NCBI GenBank assembly: GCA_022701365.1
Contig: JAKUHH010000184.1
Coordinates: forward strand, 682,001-746,000
Direction of reading: 5' to 3'
Origin: Mycocentrospora acerina
Lineage: Eukaryota; Ascomycota; Dothideomycetes; Pleosporales
DNA length: 64,000 bases
Part shown: positions 11,156 through 20,900 of the stretch, in pieces
How positions within the stretch are numbered: the stretch's first letter is position 1
Layout: every line of letters begins with the position of its first letter
Made by a program: the position numbers and the translations under genes
Notes under the pieces: model-generated
The model's database searches: none
Told to the model about the DNA's origin: nothing
The model's input: only the letters and a program-made list of their open reading frames with translations

Positions 11156-12077
11156 ATGTCGGCGCAGTGCTACGGAATTGACGGGACTCCATACCCAGAC
11201 ACTCGATATGTTCCCTGCAACAAGACGGCAGCCCAAAACGGAAAATACACAGCATGCTGTGCACCAGGAGATGTGTGTCTGACAAACGGGCTCTGTCAGG
11301 AAGCTGGCGGCAACAAAGCAGGAGTGAATTTGTTCTGGCGAAACGGGTGTACGGATCCGACGTGGAACGATGCTGCTTGCGCAAAGCATTGTGGAAATGA
11401 AGGTACGTCTCTCCCCTTTTGAACAAAAAGCTCAAATCGCAAAACAGTACTGATTTTCTGCCCCAGGTAGCCCCCAAAGCCACGCCGTACACTACTGTCT
11501 CGAACCAAACGCATACTGCTGTCCCACCGGCGGACTGAAAGACACTGGCACGCCACTAAACACAACCTGCTGCTCGATTCCGAATCTCGAATTCACCGCC
11601 CTGGACCCAATCGTATACACCACTGCCAACCGCGTCGTCGCAATATCCACCCTCTCCGCTGCTTCTTCATCCTCTTCCTCTTCCTCTTCCTTCTCATCAT
11701 CATCATCCACAATCTCCACACGCATCAGCACCACAACCCCAAATAGCACACCACCATCGGCCTCATCCACTGTCTCCCAAACCTCCCAAACCTCACAACC
11801 CGCATCCTCGGCCCCAGCCCCCACATCCTCCAAAACAGGCATCTACGTCGGCGTCCCCCTCGGCATCGCCCTCCTCGTCGCAATCAGCATCATCGCATGG
11901 TTTATCCACCGACGCCATCGCACCGCCAAAAAAGCACGCATGAGCACCCACGGCGTCCCAGAGTTGTTCCACGAGGAGACGAAACGCCCATACTATGCTG
12001 AAGCGGATGTGGGGAGGAGGCCGTCGGAATTAGCTGGCCCGACGCCTGTGGCTGAATTGTCGGGTGTGAGGTATTGA
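11156..12077 (+). CDS. Cysteine-rich single-pass membrane protein with Ser/Thr stalk (unknown function)
   Basis: Exons 11156-11402 and 11467-12077 (64-bp intron) give 285 residues. Residues 1-118 hold 15 cysteines, including CC pairs at 34-35, 100-101 and 117-118, and look like a folded ectodomain. A Ser/Thr/Pro-rich stalk (about 143-204) follows, then one membrane segment (about 206-228) stopped by RRHR, and a ~57-residue cytoplasmic tail with acidic and Tyr/Pro residues. No classical signal peptide is visible; the frame is open upstream to an ATG at 11090 but that extension is not signal-like. Such proteins are common and uncharacterised in filamentous ascomycetes; a sensor or wall-associated role is only a guess. 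Confidence 0.8.
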
Positions 12078-12693
12078 TGAGATTTTTCTTTTATTTTCCA
12101 GTTGATAGATATTCAGTTTGATTGTTTTGGGAGCGGGTGTTTTTTAATTTGGAAATTTCCCCAAAGGAGCGGTTTAGGATAGGGAGATTTTGGTGGGTTG
12201 GGAAGAGCGTGCGTGGTAGTAGTTATATTCGGAAGTTTTTCGATTCATGTATTCTTTGTAGTTGGCATTGTTCTGTGTGGTTGTAACTTCTACGATGTGT
12301 GGTGATTTTTTTTTTGGATATGTGAAGGCTTGTCGTTTGGTATTGTTTTGGAATGCGATGAATGATATAATTCTACTATTGCTAGCATTATTTATTTTTA
12401 AATATGTACTTATCAGCAATCTGTAAGAAGCAATTATAGCCCACTTGCAAACAGTTTTATCAGAGCTTCTTTATTTCGTTGAATGTCCCAATTTCCTGCT
12501 TGGTATTGATCGACTCTACAGAAGGGAGGAAATTATTCAACACAACACATAAATTTAGCCAGAATTGGGGCTCTTACCTGATTGTCTGCATGATGAACGA
12601 TTAAAATTCAGTCACATGAGCATACCATCACGCAAGGCACAAGATTTAATTGAACAGGACAAAACTTCATTGTGGGGTATCAAGCATAAAAAT
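12078..12693. other. Convergent intergenic region
   Basis: 616 bp, A/T-rich, between the 3' ends of the cysteine-rich protein (plus) and the ferric reductase (minus). No gene seen. Confidence 0.55.
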
Positions 12694-14727
12694 CTACCAC
12701 TCCAACCGGTCATCACACGTTAGACGAACATCCCATCTGTCGTCACCCTTCATCACCTCGCCACCCTTGTTGCTGCTCGCAACTATGCTCCTTAAATCGC
12801 TAATCATCTCACCCGGACCAGACGCAAACACATTTGTGCTGCCCCTCACGGTATCTGCAAGGAATTCTCCCACCAGTACGGCGAGATCAGGTCGTGCTTG
12901 GTAGTGGTTCAGACCGAGTTCTTGCTTGGACACACCGTGTATGGATAGTGCAGAAGACGCGGATGCAGATGAAGAGACAGAGTTGCTGATTGGCTCGATT
13001 TCCTTGCTGTCTTCGCCGCTGTCGCAGCAGCTGCCCTTGTTGCCTCGCTCAGATTTAGCAGGGATGGTGGGGTCGCCTTCTTCGGCGGCCCGTGTGACGT
13101 AGATGTGCATGCTGGTTCGCAGGTTTCTGCACTTGGCCTTGAGGATGGCAAGTTCGGGTGCGACCCAATCGATATCACTTCGCCTACGGATGGACCAGAT
13201 GAGGGAAATGCGACGGTCGGGATGTTGTGAACGGGAAGCCAGGTCGAGGAGGACAGGAAGGACATATGTGATTCCTGTTCCACCGGCTACGCAGAGAACG
13301 TTAGAGTCGTTGGAGAGTCCGTGAAGTGTGCGTTCGCCGTAGGGACCGGTGAGGACAACTGATAGTCTGGCATCTCCCATAAGGTTTTCGTTTGACTTTT
13401 CGTGTTCGCCCATGCGAGCGACGCGTTTGGCAGATAGCTCAGCAATCTTGCGTGTCTCTCCCCTCTTGGCGCGGAAGATATACGAATGGCGTTGGGTATC
13501 AGCGCCGAATTCCGGAAGACTGAGCGGGGTGAAGGGGTGGGATTGCCAAATGCTGCTCTCCGGGAACATGAGGTAGAAGTGCTGGCCAACGTCCCAAGCA
13601 TCATGCGGGTGATCAAAGTCCAGGCGCACAACGTCGCCATTGACCTCATCCTTGAAGAAGGTGATGTCTGCTGGTGCAGCGCGGAATCCCATGTGACCAG
13701 AGGGCAGGAAGTTGTAGTGCAGTAACGCAGTCCTGGCGCCTCGAGCTGCGCGGTCAAGGAACCAAACAATCAGTCCGGGGATAAGGAAGACCTTTAGCTG
13801 TGCCCAGTGACCCCAGCAGGCTCCAATGTAGATCATGGCGATGAGGTAGTGAAACTTGCGGAAAAACTCGTAGCCAGTGAGGCGGATGCCCCACGGTGTG
13901 GCCAAGACGACCATCAGCAAGAGCAGAATCATGGCGACGCAGCCCCAGATCATGTAAAGCTGCTTGATCCATGCAATAGCGACTGAGGGTTGGGGCTGGT
14001 AGAGCTTGGCCTCGATGACGGTCCAGCCAATGGTGTGAAGAACTGCTTGCGCAAAGATGAGCCAGCCGAGCCAGCGGTGGAGGAAGTTGAAGCTCTGGTA
14101 GGGCAGGCCAGTCACAAGCGACAAGATAGATTCACGGCTTGCCAGCATGATGGAAAGAGGCGTCAGAGCGTAGGCGAGAATGCCGATGCGGTCAGACCAG
14201 GGTCCAAGACTCGTCCTGGTGTTGTAGACACCGGGCATCTTCTTGACTGGCGTGACCCATTTGCCGTAGAGAATGCCCACAAACGAGAAGACGGCGACGT
14301 AGCCGGTGAGGACAACCAGAGTGAGGACCTGCGTACGGTTCACGCGGCCAAAGATGGGTCTTGCAGCATCCGGAAGAAGGTAGCTTCTTAGGTACGAGGG
14401 GATGGCATGTTGTAGTCGTGTGAATGTGCTCCTGCTCTGGTTGACCTGTTCGCCTGCCTCTACTGGCAACTGCACGCCAGACGGTGTCGAGAAGAAGAAG
14501 TGTCGTCCAATGGCCCAGATGAGGAGAATGCTGCCAATGGTCGCCCAGAGGATGCCCGAGTAGAGCATCCCCAGATCGTGGCTGTGGTAGACGACATCGA
14601 GATATGCACACGAGCCAGCGTCATTGGTGCAGGGGACGGCGCGATCCGCGTAGCCCCAGTGGTGGCTGATGCCGGCAGCCTCGCTGAGGTTCTGGATGTG
14701 GCGGGGGTTCAGCGTCTGGAACGACAT
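12694..14727 (-). CDS. Ferric-chelate reductase, FRE/NOX family
   Basis: Single exon, 677 residues. The first membrane segment is near 54-74, then a ferric-reductase transmembrane domain (about 130-325) with the bis-haem histidines His217/His231 and His293/His307, each pair 14 apart as in Fre and NOX proteins. The FAD-binding motif HPFT is at 397-400. NADPH-binding motifs follow: LTGPYGE (459-465) and GGTG (482-485). A cysteine/serine-rich insert lies near 575-620. The enzyme would pass electrons from cytosolic NADPH across the plasma membrane to extracellular Fe(III) or Cu(II). It is divergent from the Ctr copper transporter with 408 bp between starts, and 6 kb from the siderophore transporter. 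A TATATAG element lies about 85-90 bp upstream of the ATG. No ATCWGATAA site is visible in its promoter. Confidence 0.94.
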   Translation of the reverse strand: MSFQTLNPRHIQNLSEAAGISHHWGYADRAVPCTNDAGSCAYLDVVYHSHDLGMLYSGILWATIGSILLIWAIGRHFFFSTPSGVQLPVEAGEQVNQSRSTFTRLQHAIPSYLRSYLLPDAARPIFGRVNRTQVLTLVVLTGYVAVFSFVGILYGKWVTPVKKMPGVYNTRTSLGPWSDRIGILAYALTPLSIMLASRESILSLVTGLPYQSFNFLHRWLGWLIFAQAVLHTIGWTVIEAKLYQPQPSVAIAWIKQLYMIWGCVAMILLLLMVVLATPWGIRLTGYEFFRKFHYLIAMIYIGACWGHWAQLKVFLIPGLIVWFLDRAARGARTALLHYNFLPSGHMGFRAAPADITFFKDEVNGDVVRLDFDHPHDAWDVGQHFYLMFPESSIWQSHPFTPLSLPEFGADTQRHSYIFRAKRGETRKIAELSAKRVARMGEHEKSNENLMGDARLSVVLTGPYGERTLHGLSNDSNVLCVAGGTGITYVLPVLLDLASRSQHPDRRISLIWSIRRRSDIDWVAPELAILKAKCRNLRTSMHIYVTRAAEEGDPTIPAKSERGNKGSCCDSGEDSKEIEPISNSVSSSASASSALSIHGVSKQELGLNHYQARPDLAVLVGEFLADTVRGSTNVFASGPGEMISDLRSIVASSNKGGEVMKGDDRWDVRLTCDDRLEW

Positions 14728-15135
14728 GGTTGCTCAGCCGCCAGAGGGAGAACGACAAACAGCTGGACGAAGACTGGATGAGGCTCCATTGTCCCCGACC
14801 CGGCCCATGGTTCTATATAGATTCGACAAGCGTGTCGCACGGCAATATCGACATGGTGCTCCGCGCCAAGCTTCTAGATGATAATTAGGTGGCGGACAGC
14901 CGGCCAAACGGGCTAGTGCGCGAGGGTTTGAGCACATTCCCCCACAAGTTTCGGAGGTTTGCCGGCTCTTGCAAACGGGCCTGGGTGCAGCGCGACGGTG
15001 GTGAGACGGTTGATCTGCAGGCGTTGAGGACCCTATGAATATCCTCGCGTCCGCTGGTTGGGTTCTGGCCTCGACGGACTCCTCAAGGCTTCATTTGCAC
15101 TCACACGAGAAAACACACACTGCAAATCCTTCATC
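14728..15135. promoter_or_regulatory. Divergent promoter region, ferric reductase / Ctr copper transporter
   Basis: 408 bp separating two head-to-head genes of metal uptake. A TATATAG box (near 14812-14820) is placed for the reductase. I looked for the yeast Mac1-type TTTGCTC element and for ATCWGATAA and saw neither as an exact match. Sharing of regulation is inferred from orientation only. Confidence 0.5.
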
Positions 15136-15791
15136 ATGAATATGGGACATGGCACCTCCAATGCCACGAGCACGGCGAGCAACTGCGTGATGGAGGTATG
15201 TCTGCTCTCCATCTCCATCTTCTTATGCATATTACTTTGATATAATCAAATGTTAACGATTATCTGTAGATGACATGGAACTGGAGAATAGTCGACTCAT
15301 GCTTCCTCGCCGAATCATGGCACGTCACAAACCGCGGCATGTTCGCCGCCAGCTGCGTCGGTGTTGCGCTCCTCGTAGTTTGCCTGGAATTCCTACGTCG
15401 CGTCAGCCATGAATACGACGCCTACATCCTCCGCCAGTTCCAGCGTTGCGTCCGTCTTCAGCAAGCCGCTCTTGCCGCTGCCACGCCCGCGAATTGTTGT
15501 GATGGCCCCGTCTCTACACTTGGAACCCAATTTGCCACATTTCGAGCCACTGGATTGCAGCAATTGATTCGCGCCGTTATTCACGGCGTCACGCTTGGTC
15601 TTGCCTACATCATCATGTTAATCGTCATGTCCTTCAACGGCTACATGTTCATTTCAATCATCATTGGTGGCATCATTGGGAAATTCTTGTGCGACTGGAT
15701 GGTTGTGAGATTACCCACTGGAAGTGCGGGGGAAAAGGACGATAGACATTTTTCAGTTGATGCGGCTGGGCCGTCAGGGTGCTGTGCATGA
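15136..15791 (+). CDS. Ctr-family copper transporter
   Basis: Exons 15136-15195 and 15270-15791 (74-bp intron) give 193 residues. The short N-terminus holds Met/His residues (MNMGHG) for Cu(I) capture. Three membrane segments follow: GMFAASCVGVALLVVCLEF, then after a cytoplasmic loop LAYIIMLIVMSFNGYMF with the Ctr signature Met-x3-Met, then ISIIIGGIIGKFLCDWM with the GxxxG packing motif. The C-terminal GCCA supplies a vicinal cysteine pair typical for handing Cu(I) to chaperones. It would work as a trimer in the plasma or vacuolar membrane. The adjacent divergent ferric/cupric reductase could supply the Cu(I). The start is the only ATG in frame before the intron giving a Met-rich N-terminus. 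Confidence 0.92.
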
Positions 15792-18359
15792 TATATAAAC
15801 GAGAGAAGAGTGGACAGGAATTAAATGGAGATGATACCTTAGATACTGGCATTGCAATGATCAAACGACTACCATTGAAATCACTATTTTATTTGCTATT
15901 CAAACCCCTCCACTCAAACGTGTGTTGCTATCAGTTCTAGGTGTAGACATGTCAATTCAAGCCATGTAGTCCTCGGAAGAACTCTCTACAATGTCACCTC
16001 GAAAATCTACGAGTCCTGTTCCAAATCTAAACCTCAATCCCCACTTAATATCTACACGCGTTCCCACCATCCATCGCCTCCCCCCAAAGTGTCGTTGACG
16101 CATAACTTGCTCTAGTGGATCGAGCCCGGCCCATCCTTCACCGGAACACTGCAGCCGAATCAGCATTATCCGATTAGCAAGTTAGTCCCCAAGAAACTAG
16201 TCTTTCAAAGAAACAAAGCAAGCGTCGGAGAAATAGATCTGAGGCAGTTAGACCATCAAGGTGCCAAGTCACTCGTTCACATGCCTTAACAAATGAGGCG
16301 ATTTACTAATATGCTGAGTGTAATTGTTTTTTGAGTGCTTTTGCGCGGGTATCGCACACGACACATCATCCCCGAATTTATATTCCACGTGCGCTTAATA
16401 CGGAGCGTTTTCTGCTTTGGGCGCGGCGCGGCTGTTTTTCTGTTAGGGTGACGCGCTTTGGTTGATTGATTGATCCAAGGCCTTGGGGAGAAGCGGCCAA
16501 GCAGCATGGGATGAGATTGTCCAGCATGTAACTCGTTGCTCTCTGGTTGTTAAACGGTGGAGAAGTGCAGAAAACTACCGGATATGGGTGTTTGGGCGGA
16601 ACTGTGCTTCGTTTTCCTTTGTGGGAGTGGAGACTTGGACGGAGAGGGGAGGGAAGGGAAACTTTGCCCGGGAGGCGACGCGTGGCGTAGCGTGGCGTGT
16701 GAGGTTGGGTTGTTGGGTTGTTGGGATTCGGTTTTTTGGATGTGGAATGTATTGGATTTGGTAGTGTGGTGGGGGATTGTGCTCAAAAGACCTCAATTAC
16801 GACTATCGGCTTGATACTTTCCTTTAAATTGGTCATGTCTCGTAATATCTCGGATATGAACCTGTACGAGCACAGGGATCGTTTCTTAAAAGAAGCCTAC
16901 CTGCTATTCATAAAGCAAACCGTCACGTTTCGCAAATGTTCTACGGCTGTTTCAGAAAAGTAGCGACACCCGTTGCTACTCTGGTTTCCTTTACCAGAGA
17001 TCTCGGTGCAAAGTGACGCAGTGCAATAAACACCCACACCACTATCATGTCCCACATAATCATCTTGACAACAGTACCAAACTTCAGGAGGTTAAGTAAC
17101 CACCCGAAGATGAGTAAAAAACCATTCAAAAATTGTCTCTGCTGACTTAAATGGCTTTTCCCTCTCTTTATATTATGTTCAGAGAATGCATACAGTTCAT
17201 AACTAGCGTGTGAAGTATTGGTGGCGAAGAGACTCAGAAGAAAAGATACGCATATATGTGACCACTGAATTAATGTGTCACAGGGGACTAGAGAGAGTTT
17301 GAAAACCGTGTCTGCTGCATTGGAGATGCTGGAAGTGGCAAACTGCTTCGCGGAAGTGTGGAAGAAGTCAATGCAGATGGCCAATATAGGAAGGCGTGAC
17401 GTACTACGACTTTGATAGCTTGGTTGAATTGTGTCTCAAACTTCATACATAAAGTCTCGTACTCTGTTTGAGATCGGGCGTAAAAACTTTGAGTAATACT
17501 GAGAGGCATGTTAGTGTTGAGATGGCTTCACCCAGGTTTGAGGCTTTTATAAGTAGGGACATGCTGCGGTCAAATTTGCAAATCCTTTGATTTTCATGAT
17601 GAGCGAGATTTCTCGTCAATAGGTTTGTAATTGACAAGAGAAATTAGAGTGGTTCCGTTGCTCCAGTAGAGGTGCAAACACAGTGCGAACTTGTTGCAGA
17701 ATAGACAATGCTACGGACAAAGAAAGTACCAAAGAACTTCGTGTAAGCAATTGAACAAGGAAAGTACAAGGAACAAAATCATCGGTACTACAACTGTAAG
17801 CTAGCATTGTGATGAAGGAAGACGAACACATTTCAACACAAACCGCCAAGGTACTGCTTAGGGAGTGGTTCTCAACGTTGAAGAAGCTACCATGTCCCCA
17901 AGTACCCAAGTACCCCATCCAAAACTTCTGAACCCCATTTATATGTTCTTTGCTCAAAGCATTGTGAAGAGATTGATGTAGAACAGAAAGATATGGGCAC
18001 GAAGCTACAAAGAACCTGACTATTGTGACATCAGTAACAGAGAAAATGACGTCAGAGAATAGATGAACGAAACAACCATGGTTGTTGTGCTCAGCGATCA
18101 AAGACAAGACGAAAGAAGATGAAGAAAAGAGAGGAAGAAGAAAAGGTCTAGGCACTGAGCGAGGGGAAAAGTGCATTGCATTGCATGTCTGCAATGTGGA
18201 GAACGTCCCCGCCTTCCTCAAAGAGCGTAGCGGCCGCGAATGAACCAACAGCAGCCCTTACATTCACGACATGCTTCAACACGAACACTGACATAGCCAT
18301 TTTGACTTTCGCTTCTAACAACTAGCTCCACCACATTCTTACAACCCACACGCCATACT
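15792..18359. other. 2.6 kb intergenic region
   Basis: No supportable gene. Two minus-strand open frames (17616-18248, 210 codons; 16941-17384, 147 codons) lack motifs, and at least the larger is explained by a purine-rich plus strand that depletes stops on the other. Contains the promoter of the RGG-box protein. Confidence 0.5.
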
Positions 18360-20030
18360 ATGCTGCAGTCACGATGGGCGACGCAGCCTGGGGGGGCAGA
18401 AGAGCAGGCGACGCCTGCTGGAACATCGCCGTCAACCGCAAAAGAGACGACCGAGACGCAACCAGCAGCTGCAACAGCAACAGCTGGAGCAACTGGCTCT
18501 GCACAGTCCACTTCAGCACCCTCTGTATGTTGATTGCCCCTATAACATCCCTCACACGCCCCACTCGCAGTCTTGCGATCAGTTGGATGCTGTATATGTG
18601 AGCCAGGCTAACACCAGCCCCAGAACCCCTCGTATGACCCCGCCTACGATGACTCGTCAATCGATCCTTTCGCCCAGACAGCCAGCACAGACGACCTCTT
18701 CTTCGACGACGACATCATTCCCATTGCCGCGCCCATTGTTGAACGTGGCCCGCCTCAAGTCAAAGCCCCCAAGCCTGCCGCGGCACCAGACCAAGCGCCA
18801 CCGCCATCTGCGCCTCAACAACACGTTGCGCCTCATGCGCCTAGAGGGCCAAGTAATGGTGAAAGAGGTGGTCGTGGCCGAGGAAGAGGCAGGGGTCGAG
18901 GACGAGGGCGGGGTGGACATGTCGCTGAGACGAGGGACTTCAGAGACAATACCAGGGATATCAGAGAGAATTTTAGGGATAACAGAGAGAACAATAGGGA
19001 TACTAGAGATAATACTAGGGATATCAGAGAGAGCACCAGGGACATTAGAGAGATCAAGGATACAAAAGAAAGCAAGGATACCAGAGAAAATAAAGATATT
19101 AGAGAAAACAAGGACATCAAAGAGACAAAGCCCGACGAGGAAGTCAAGGAGGAAGCTGAACCAGCGTCTGCCGCCGACTCTACTTCTGCCCCCACAACAG
19201 ACGGTATAGACCCGTCTACGCCTACCGGGCCCAAGGACAAGCCGGCCCACTCTGTCCGCGGAGACAGAACCTTGACCGGTGGCAATGCACGCACACGTCT
19301 GACAGAAGATCAACTCAACGCCAAGCTTGCTGCTATGCGATCCAAGAACGAGGCCCTGCAGACCGCCCATGCACGTGCAGAAGCTGATGTCGCCAAATTC
19401 GAGGCACGTGAGGCAGTCCTCAAAAAGCAAGATGTGGAGCGTAAGAAGGTCCTCGCAGAGAAACAAAAGGCCGAACGCCAAAACCGTCAGCAGATGATGG
19501 GCGAGCGGGAGAAGAACAGGCTTAGGAAATTGAACGCTCAACAGGGCCGGGAGTGGGACTTTGAAAAGGAGGAGGGCTTCGACGGTACTGGCGAGGAGAA
19601 GAGACGTGGCGCTACGAGGGGAGCCCATGGAGGTATTGCACCATCTAGACCAGCTGCTCAAGCTTCTGGAAGCGAGCAACCCGAAGAATATCCTACTCCG
19701 CAGTCGCAGCGCGGCCGAGGCCGAGGGCGAGGCGGTCGGGGAGGTCGAGGAGGTCGTGATGATTACGCTGCGTCCGGACAACCAGAACACAAAAAGGGCC
19801 AGCAGCAACATCCTCCTTCGTCTGCTGACTTCCCCGAGCTACCCTCTGCCACTAATGTAGCTTCCAAAGAACCTGATGCGCCTAAAAAGCTTGACTTTCC
19901 TGTTAAAGGCAAAGCCACAGAAGTCAAGGAAAGTGAGCCAGAGCGTCCTAGTATTCAAAAGCAAGATTCATTCGGCATCCCGTCACCTATGGACAAGGGA
20001 AGGAGTTGGGCAGACGAGGTCGAGTCGTAG
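18360..20030 (+). CDS. RGG-box, alternating-charge and coiled-coil protein, probable RNA-binding
   Basis: Exons 18360-18524 and 18624-20030 (99-bp intron, phase 0) give 523 residues. In order: low-complexity Ala/Thr N-terminus; an acidic patch (DDLFFDDDIIP); a Pro-rich stretch; an RG-repeat box (about 136-155); an Arg/Asp/Glu repeat of roughly seven-residue period (TRDIRES-like, about 157-224); a charged predicted coiled coil (about 281-368) starting LTEDQLNAKLAAMRSKNEAL; a second RGG box (about 417-436); and the tail DKGRSWADEVES. RGG boxes bind RNA, so a role in mRNA or ribosome biology is likely by family analogy. I do not recognise a named orthologue. An open minus frame across the gene is a compositional shadow. 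Confidence 0.82.
18927..19130. repeat. Imperfect ~21-bp coding repeat (Arg/Asp/Glu tract)
   Basis: Diverged units of about 21 bp (for example AGGGATATCAGAGAGA-like) inside the RGG-protein gene, encoding alternating basic and acidic residues. Seen directly in both DNA and translation. Confidence 0.7.
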
Positions 20031-20106
20031 ATTGAGTCGATTCAGGGGGGACGAGCGGAGAGGAGGGAATATCAGATCAAGTGCAGCGAGGACGAACAAC
20101 GACCGT

Positions 20107-20900
20107 AGAATGGCCCACCAAATCAGCCTACGTCACAGCTTAGTGGCTATGGTAGCCCTGCGCACGACCATTTCTTACTCCTGAACGATGACGATGTCGA
20201 TGACACTGCATATGACGGAGATAGATCGGAGGATGTCTCTTATGTATCGCCTTGGTCAGTTGAAACAAGCTCCCAAAAATATGTCATAGGGCAAGAGGAC
20301 CACTGCAAAGATTACTTCAAATCGACCTATCTCACGCCATCAGAGTCTGTTGGAAGCGGCTCTGAGGAAGACAATTTGGAGCAAGCCAACGATACTCAAG
20401 ACACATCAAGCATCATGGATCTAAAACATCCTCGTTGGGGCCATGTTTCTTCGACTTTAGTCGATCGCCCGACGCTACCCATCTATTCGCTGCGAAATTT
20501 GCGACGTATTTTGCCCAGCTCTATTCCTCGTATGATTATAGTGTCTCGTCTGTCTAATAGTCGGATACCCGAAGAACTGAAATCCCTTGATCTACACACA
20601 CGAACAAGGCTAAGCAAAACTCGTTCTATCAATGAATACTTAATATACACAAAACCATTCAATCGGTTACGCACACCCAGCGACTCTGAAGATTGTGAAA
20701 ACATGAAAACCCCTTGGACACCCCTCCTGAAACTCAATTTCGCAAACAGGCATCCAAAAGTTCAGCCTCGCGGAGGAGGAAATCGAGATAATCAGGGAAA
20801 AAATGACAAGCTATTGTCAGCTCAACCTGACAATCGTGTGGACAGTTTGGCTGATGTCTTGCAATCAAATTGTACAGACAGCCGAACCGGATCAACATAA
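20107..20900 (+). pseudogene. Open coding-like segment without a start; probable gene fragment or missing 5' exon
   Basis: One frame stays open for about 264 codons after a TAG at 20104-20106, which could itself be a splice acceptor. The translation is protein-like: acidic stretch (NDDDVDDTAYDGDRSEDVS), Ser/Glu-rich part, then IPRMIIVSRLSNSRIPEE. The first ATG is only at 20415, well inside the coherent part, and no donor exon is evident between here and the RGG-gene stop at 20030. Near the end another frame opens (20757-20940) with an acidic stretch and a hydrophobic segment (LNLTIVWTVWLM), so a frameshift or unseen intron is possible. No family recognised. Either a decayed gene or an unannotated gene whose first exon I could not place. 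Confidence 0.4.

Noticed and set aside
15058..15240. Longer reading of the Ctr first exon through the intron
   Set aside because: It ends in a stop before the membrane segments, whereas splicing at 15196-15269 gives a complete Ctr protein.
16941..17384. 147-codon minus-strand open frame with a hydrophobic C-terminal half
   Set aside because: No recognisable family and no consistent splicing with neighbouring frames.
17616..18248. 210-codon minus-strand open frame
   Set aside because: No motif, strongly hydrophobic/Ser-rich from a purine-rich opposite strand, and no supporting exon or relative recognised; kept only as a note.
18657..19811. 384-codon open frame on the minus strand
   Set aside because: Lies entirely antisense to the RGG-protein gene; open because the sense strand is rich in purines and RG codons. 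Translation is a low-complexity shadow.
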